Below, piece by piece: positions 52,123 through 55,669 of a stretch of 55,669 nt of DNA. A program made the position numbers and the translations under genes. The stretch comes from an uncultured Blautia sp. GTDB taxonomy: Bacteria > Bacillota > Clostridia > Lachnospirales > Lachnospiraceae. Positions within the stretch are counted from its first letter, which is position 1. Every line of letters begins with the position of its first letter. Below the pieces are notes generated by a model. It saw nothing but the letters and a program-made list of their open reading frames with translations, made no database searches and was not told the origin of the DNA. The DNA is taken from contig CAKRVX010000003.1 in the NCBI GenBank assembly GCA_934409175.1, positions 1-55,669 on the forward strand. Direction: 5' to 3'.

Positions 52123-53280
52123 CTATTTCCGGGGATTCAGGACTTTGTCAAGAATATCTGCAAAGGGTTCCATGGCATTCTTTACTTCCTGCACCGTATT
52201 CGTCTGCGCCCCGGCTTCCAGCAGAAGCGATCTGGGGCGCAGATGAAGATTATAACGATATCCGGCCAGATAGATTCCTCTGTAAAAATCCGGGTAATAC
52301 TGCGCAGCCTGATATTCAAGCTGGAAAGAAAAAGCCAGATTATCTTCTATGTAAGGATTAGGCAGATAATCCAGAGAACCTTTACTTACCGTATAACTCA
52401 GCCCATTATAAAAAAGAATCTGAGCCGTTGATTTCCCATTGATTTCAGTCACAAGATGCCTGTCCTGCCCAACCCCATCTCTGTGAAGATCGATCACTAC
52501 CTGGATTTCAGGATTCTCTTCCAGAAACGGTTCCAGATATTCTCTGGCATAATCATAAGCAGCACTTCGGTCCAGTTCTCCTCCTGCCATATCAAACTGC
52601 TCTTTCAGATGTACTACCTGATAACCGTAATCTTCTGTCAGAAGCTGTGTAAGATAATCTCCTACTCCCACAATGGTATCCGCCTCGACACCCTCCCTGG
52701 AATCTGCGAATGTTTCCTGGGAATGGCTGTGATAGATCAGTATCTGAGGAGTCTGCGTATCTTTTGACATGGAAAGATCTTCTCCCAGAAAATCAGCAGC
52801 ATTTAATTGTGCAGCATTGGTTTCCGTATTGTCATCTACAATATAAAACTGTCCCAGAAGATAATCATAGTCTGCCAGAGTCTCAGGAGAAAGATCAATC
52901 ACAGGATGAGGCAGCGCCGCAGACACAGTCTCTTTTGTGCCAACGGTCTCTTTAACGGGCTCCGGTGTTTCTGTTGTCTCTGACTGTCCGGTAATCTCCG
53001 GACTTGCTGTAATTTCCGGCTGACTTGTTTGTTCCGGCAGGGGTGTTTGTTCCGCCTGCGCCCGTTTTCCCAGATATCTGCCATTTTCCCGGGCAAGCAT
53101 CTCATAGGTTTCCCTGTCTTCATATCCGGACAATTCCCGGGATTTTTTTTCCAGAAAGCGATACAGCGGCAGATGCCTGTACACATTCTCTCCTGTAAAA
53201 AAATTCTCCGGCAGTACAGACAGAACAGCAAAAAAACACAGACTCAGCACAACTCCCAGCACTTTCTGAACTCTTGTCAC
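52123..53280 (-). CDS. spoIIP: Stage II sporulation protein P (SpoIIP)
   Basis: This 385-aa membrane-anchored peptidoglycan amidase/endopeptidase is needed for engulfment of the forespore along with SpoIID and SpoIIM. It has an N-terminal membrane helix (VLGVVLSLCFFAVLSVLP), a Pro/Thr-rich linker (about 75-130) and the SpoIIP domain with the active-site region ILIYHSHSQETFADS and the metal-binding VIDLHRDGVG. Start is GTG at 53280 with GAGGTGATG upstream. It is next to gpr, as in most spore-formers. Confidence 0.93.
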   Translation of the reverse strand: MTRVQKVLGVVLSLCFFAVLSVLPENFFTGENVYRHLPLYRFLEKKSRELSGYEDRETYEMLARENGRYLGKRAQAEQTPLPEQTSQPEITASPEITGQSETTETPEPVKETVGTKETVSAALPHPVIDLSPETLADYDYLLGQFYIVDDNTETNAAQLNAADFLGEDLSMSKDTQTPQILIYHSHSQETFADSREGVEADTIVGVGDYLTQLLTEDYGYQVVHLKEQFDMAGGELDRSAAYDYAREYLEPFLEENPEIQVVIDLHRDGVGQDRHLVTEINGKSTAQILFYNGLSYTVSKGSLDYLPNPYIEDNLAFSFQLEYQAAQYYPDFYRGIYLAGYRYNLHLRPRSLLLEAGAQTNTVQEVKNAMEPFADILDKVLNPRK

Positions 53281-53339
53281 ATCATCACCTCTTAAAGGTA
53301 TCCTATGATACGCTTCCGCGGATTATACTTTTGTTCTTT

Positions 53340-54272
53340 TTACTCCGCTTCCAGCGACTGTTCAGGCTGTTGTGCAAAAGCCATATTCAACCCCTCAGAA
53401 ATAGTATAACTTAAATATTTTACGGTTTCATCTACATCCTTGGGTGTTACGAACATCGTATGCAGATGAGGAGAAATCATTTCTTCCAGAAATTCTTTCT
53501 GTTCTGCCTCCTCCAGAGCATCCAGCAAATGAGCCATGGAATCCCGGACAATCGTTGCCGCATCTACTACAGTGGGGACACCAATCCCGATTACTTTTAC
53601 CTGCAAATTTTCTTCTGTAAGTCCCACTCTGTGATTTCCCACTCCGGATCCTGGATTGATCCCTGTATCTGTAATCTGAATGGTCCTGTTCAGCCTCCGG
53701 GTACTTCTGGCAGCCAGTGCATCGATTGCTATCACCACATCCGGTTTTGTCTCCGCTACGATTCCCTGGATAATCTCGGAAGTTTCCATCCCTGTTTGAG
53801 CCATTACTCCCGGTATTATTCCACTGACACGATGCATCTTTTCCTGTCCCATACTTTTTAATCCATATTCCCGGATCATATGTCTGGTTATATACAAATT
53901 ATCTATTACATGCGGTCCAAGAGAATCGGCCGTGATCGCTGCATTTCCCAACCCTACCACCAGAACTGACTGTTCACGTTCCAGATGGACCAGCTTTTTC
54001 AGATGTTTTGCTATTTCTCCGGAAATTTCCCGGTGATAATCCTCATCTGACATAGAAAGCCCCGGAGCTTCTATAGTAATATAGTTTCCCTGCGGTCTCC
54101 CCATTGCCCTGGCTCCGTTTTCTGTCGTAATCTTTACCACAGTAGTCCGTATATCCTTCTCCTTATCATAATCTTCACAGATTTCTACTCCACGGACCTC
54201 TACGTTTTCCTCTGTAAAACGTTCAGTTGCTTCCAATGCCAGGTCTGTCCTGATCCTATAGCTTCCCAACAT
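53340..54272 (-). CDS. gpr: Germination protease GPR
   Basis: This 310-aa aspartic-like endopeptidase degrades small acid-soluble spore proteins at germination. The N-terminus SYRIRTDLALEA contains the autoprocessing site found in GPR proenzymes. The protein shows family blocks such as VGLGNAAITADSLGPHVIDNL and VIAIDALAARSTRRLNRTIQITDTGINPGSGVGN. The start at 54272 is chosen because GGTGAG lies 6 nt upstream and because a longer frame to 54632 would read antisense through rpsT. It is divergent from rpsT and next to spoIIP. Confidence 0.95.
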   Translation of the reverse strand: MLGSYRIRTDLALEATERFTEENVEVRGVEICEDYDKEKDIRTTVVKITTENGARAMGRPQGNYITIEAPGLSMSDEDYHREISGEIAKHLKKLVHLEREQSVLVVGLGNAAITADSLGPHVIDNLYITRHMIREYGLKSMGQEKMHRVSGIIPGVMAQTGMETSEIIQGIVAETKPDVVIAIDALAARSTRRLNRTIQITDTGINPGSGVGNHRVGLTEENLQVKVIGIGVPTVVDAATIVRDSMAHLLDALEEAEQKEFLEEMISPHLHTMFVTPKDVDETVKYLSYTISEGLNMAFAQQPEQSLEAE

Positions 54273-54341
54273 AGCTTTCTCACCCTCCACAATATACAGT
54301 AGTTTCATATATATTTTTAGCTTTTTTTGTACAAATATGTA

Positions 54342-54370
54342 TTGACAAGATAAACTAATTGAGCTAATAT
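54342..54370 (+). promoter_or_regulatory. rpsT promoter
   Basis: A perfect -35 TTGACA (54342-54347), 17-nt spacer and -10 TAATAT (54365-54370). This gives a leader of about 77 nt before the TTG start. Confidence 0.8.
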
Positions 54371-54377
54371 ATATAAG

Positions 54378-54440
54378 CATGTTCATAGAGGCGCCCGTGT
54401 CTGTTTCTATGACAGGAGTATAATAATTTAAACAATAATT
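54378..54440 (+). promoter_or_regulatory. Possible structured leader of rpsT
   Basis: Two alternative stems share the same strand TCTATG: TCATAGA with TCTATGA, and CTGT with ACAG. They cannot form together. Both lie before the GGAGGTG ribosome binding site (54441-54447). Translational autoregulation by S20 is known in E. coli, so a control site here is possible but unproven. Confidence 0.3.
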
Positions 54441-54453
54441 GGAGGTGTACGAA

Positions 54454-54717
54454 TTGGCTAACATTAAATCTGCTAAGAAAAGAATTTTAGTAAACAGAAC
54501 AAAAGCAGACAGAAACAAATCTATCAGATCTGCAGTAAAGACTTCTATCAAAAAAGTTGAGGCAGCAGTAGCAAGCAAAGATAAAGCAGCTGCAGAAGTA
54601 GCATTAAAAGATGCTGTTTCCACAATCAGCAAAGCTACATCTAAAGGTGTTTATCATAAAAACAACTGCGCAAGAAAAGTTGCTCGTTTAGCTAAAGCTG
54701 TTAACAGCATTGACTAA
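54454..54717 (+). CDS. rpsT: 30S ribosomal protein S20
   Basis: This 87-aa basic protein has the S20 pattern (ANIKSAKKRILVNRTKADRNKS, lysine-rich helices, then HKNNCARKVARLAKAVNS at the end). It binds 16S rRNA early in 30S assembly. Start codon is TTG (54454) with GGAGGTG at 54441; the upstream in-frame ATG (54439) overlaps that site. It lies divergent from gpr and convergent with holA, the usual Firmicutes order. Own promoter and terminator make it a single-gene unit. Confidence 0.97.
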   Translation: MANIKSAKKRILVNRTKADRNKSIRSAVKTSIKKVEAAVASKDKAAAEVALKDAVSTISKATSKGVYHKNNCARKVARLAKAVNSID

Positions 54718-54730
54718 TCATAAATTTTAT

Positions 54731-54756
54731 TTTTAATTATAAGCTTATAATTAAAA
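54731..54756. repeat. 26-bp perfect palindrome behind rpsT
   Basis: TTTTAATTATAAG on the left is followed by its exact reverse complement. It sits between the rpsT stop and its terminator. It is very AT-rich and could form a cruciform or an mRNA 3' stem. Confidence 0.8.
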
Positions 54757-54757
54757 G

Positions 54758-54792
54758 GACAGCCATCACCGTCATGTGGCTGTCTTTTTTTA
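54758..54792 (+). terminator. rpsT intrinsic terminator
   Basis: An 8-bp stem (GACAGCCA / TGGCTGTC, 54758-54765 and 54777-54784) is followed by seven T residues. Confidence 0.9.
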
Positions 54793-54798
54793 CTATGG

Positions 54799-54828
54799 AA
54801 AAAGCCTGATCATAAAATCAGGCTTTTT
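54799..54828 (-). terminator. holA terminator overlapping the stop codon
   Basis: A 12-bp perfect stem (AAAAAGCCTGAT / ATCAGGCTTTTT) with a 6-nt loop. On the minus strand the rising arm contains the last codons and the TGA stop of holA (stop at 54818), and the falling arm ends in TTTTT. Confidence 0.85.
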
Positions 54829-55669
54829 TGGCTGCAGTCATACTGCTGTATTTAATGATCAGAAGTTCTACGCTGAGCTTGTCCTCCAGTCGTCCGGTCT
54901 TCACTGCTTCCTCTGCATCCACAAAATCTCTGACTGCCTGTTCCAGTTCTGAAACAGTGTATGCCCTGGCACAGGATACAATATTTCTCACTGCAAAGGC
55001 TGGAATTCCAAGTTTTGACGCCATCTCCGTCTGGGTAAGCCCTGCTGCGCCAAACTGTTTCACCTGCAGAAGCTGACGGTACTGTTTGGCAAGAAGAAAC
55101 AGAATTCTCATAGGCGGTTCCTTTAACGTAAGCAGATCATAATAAAGTTCCAGCGCACGTTCCTGATTTTTCTCCGTTACTGCGCGTACCATGTCAAAGA
55201 TTCTGTTCGTAGTCTGTGTTGTACAGATTTCTTCAATATCCTGTGCTGTCACCACTTCCCTGCCTTCAGTATAACAGATCAGTTTCTCCAGTTCCATTCT
55301 GAGATTTCCCATATCTGTACCGGTTCTGGTCAAAAGCAGTTCCATATCTTTCTGTGTGATCTTCTTTCCTGATTTTCCCAGAATCCCTGCAGCCCATCTC
55401 ATCAGAGTTTTTTCATCCTGGTTTCCGAATTCTGTAATCCTTCCGCACGCTTTCACAGCCTTATACATCCGGCTTCTTTTATCTACTTCCGATTCCACAA
55501 AGATCATGCAGAGATATTCCGGCAGTTCCTTCATGTAATCAGCCAGTTCTTCGCATTTATTTTTGAAGAATCCCGTATCTTCCAGCAGGATCACCCTTCT
55601 GTCCGCGAAAAAGGGAAGTGTCTCACAAAGATCGATCAGTTGTCTGATATCGATACTTTTCCCTTCATA
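54818..55669 (-). CDS. holA: DNA polymerase III subunit delta (HolA), N-terminus beyond the window
   Basis: The visible 283 codons run open to the window edge; the start lies outside. Delta opens the beta sliding clamp as part of the clamp loader. The sequence shows DLCETLPFFADRRVILLEDTGFFK-type delta features, a middle helical part and the C-terminal collar region (QRALELYYDLLTLKEPPMRILFLLAKQYRQLLQVK). The ATP-site-like residues are absent, as expected for delta. It convergently faces rpsT. Everything between about 54850 and 55600 is delta-like; a GTG at 55594 is internal, not the start. Confidence 0.9.
   Translation of the reverse strand, partial: YEGKSIDIRQLIDLCETLPFFADRRVILLEDTGFFKNKCEELADYMKELPEYLCMIFVESEVDKRSRMYKAVKACGRITEFGNQDEKTLMRWAAGILGKSGKKITQKDMELLLTRTGTDMGNLRMELEKLICYTEGREVVTAQDIEEICTTQTTNRIFDMVRAVTEKNQERALELYYDLLTLKEPPMRILFLLAKQYRQLLQVKQFGAAGLTQTEMASKLGIPAFAVRNIVSCARAYTVSELEQAVRDFVDAEEAVKTGRLEDKLSVELLIIKYSSMTAAKKA

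Noticed and set aside
53340..54632. A 430-aa form of GPR
   Set aside because: The extra N-terminal part is antisense to rpsT and its leader. The normal N-terminus with a ribosome binding site begins at 54272.

Overview
The window looks like chromosome from a spore-forming, low-to-mid GC member of the Lachnospiraceae (Blautia / Mediterraneibacter-like Clostridia). The evidence is the Clostridial gene order lepA-spoIIP-gpr-rpsT(divergent)-holA, the sporulation genes spoIIP and gpr, Gram-positive wall-binding repeats, an LCP-family ligase, a CGAAC-N4-GTTCG LexA box and strong AGGAGG-type ribosome binding sites. Species cannot be fixed from the sequence alone. Nearly all genes are on the minus strand. 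The plus-strand exceptions are a partial tRNA-Leu, an SGNH/FnIII secreted protein, a penicillin-binding carboxypeptidase and rpsT. Several genes start with TTG or GTG.

Layout. (1) 1-5.5 kb: 3' part of tRNA-Leu(CAG), a small holin-like protein, a secreted FnIII-SGNH protein, a zinc-ribbon coiled-coil protein co-transcribed behind an atypical clpX, and a membrane-anchored HtrA protease. (2) 5.5-31.7 kb: a large surface-glycopolymer locus in several transcription units, interrupted by a divergent D,D-carboxypeptidase. It holds an initiating polyprenyl-phosphate sugar-phosphotransferase, an LCP ligase, five cytoplasmic GT2 glycosyltransferase genes (three of them large, related two-domain enzymes), a YfhO-type membrane protein, a WbdD-like methyltransferase/kinase, a Wzm/Wzt ABC exporter with a Wzt C-terminal domain, RmlC, a WecE/RffA-type sugar aminotransferase, an ArnC-like glycosyltransferase, an ArnE/ArnF-like pair of tiny membrane proteins and two ATP-grasp ligases. 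(3) 31.7-37.4 kb: three secreted wall enzymes (amidase, GH25 muramidase, L,D-transpeptidase) that carry the same family of wall-binding repeats. (4) 37.5-41.5 kb: the c-di-AMP synthase operon cdaA-cdaR with two membrane proteins of unknown function upstream and a cysteine-rich HPr downstream. (5) 41.6-55.7 kb: housekeeping genes comF, recD2, mreB, uvrA (LexA box in its promoter), hemW, a small lipoprotein, lepA, spoIIP, gpr, rpsT and a 5'-truncated holA.

How it fits together (inference): the glycopolymer is begun on undecaprenyl phosphate by the 7974-9377 enzyme and extended in the cytoplasm by the GT2 enzymes, probably with rhamnose. It is capped by the methyltransferase/kinase, recognised by the Wzt C-terminal domain, exported by Wzm/Wzt and attached to peptidoglycan by the LCP enzyme. 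A second, outward-facing branch appears to make a dTDP-4-amino-sugar (aminotransferase), possibly acylate it (ATP-grasp enzymes), load it on a lipid (ArnC-like), flip it (ArnE/F-like) and add it outside the cell (YfhO-like). The most unusual parts are the WbdD-like capping enzyme in a Gram-positive setting and this compact amino-sugar decoration module.
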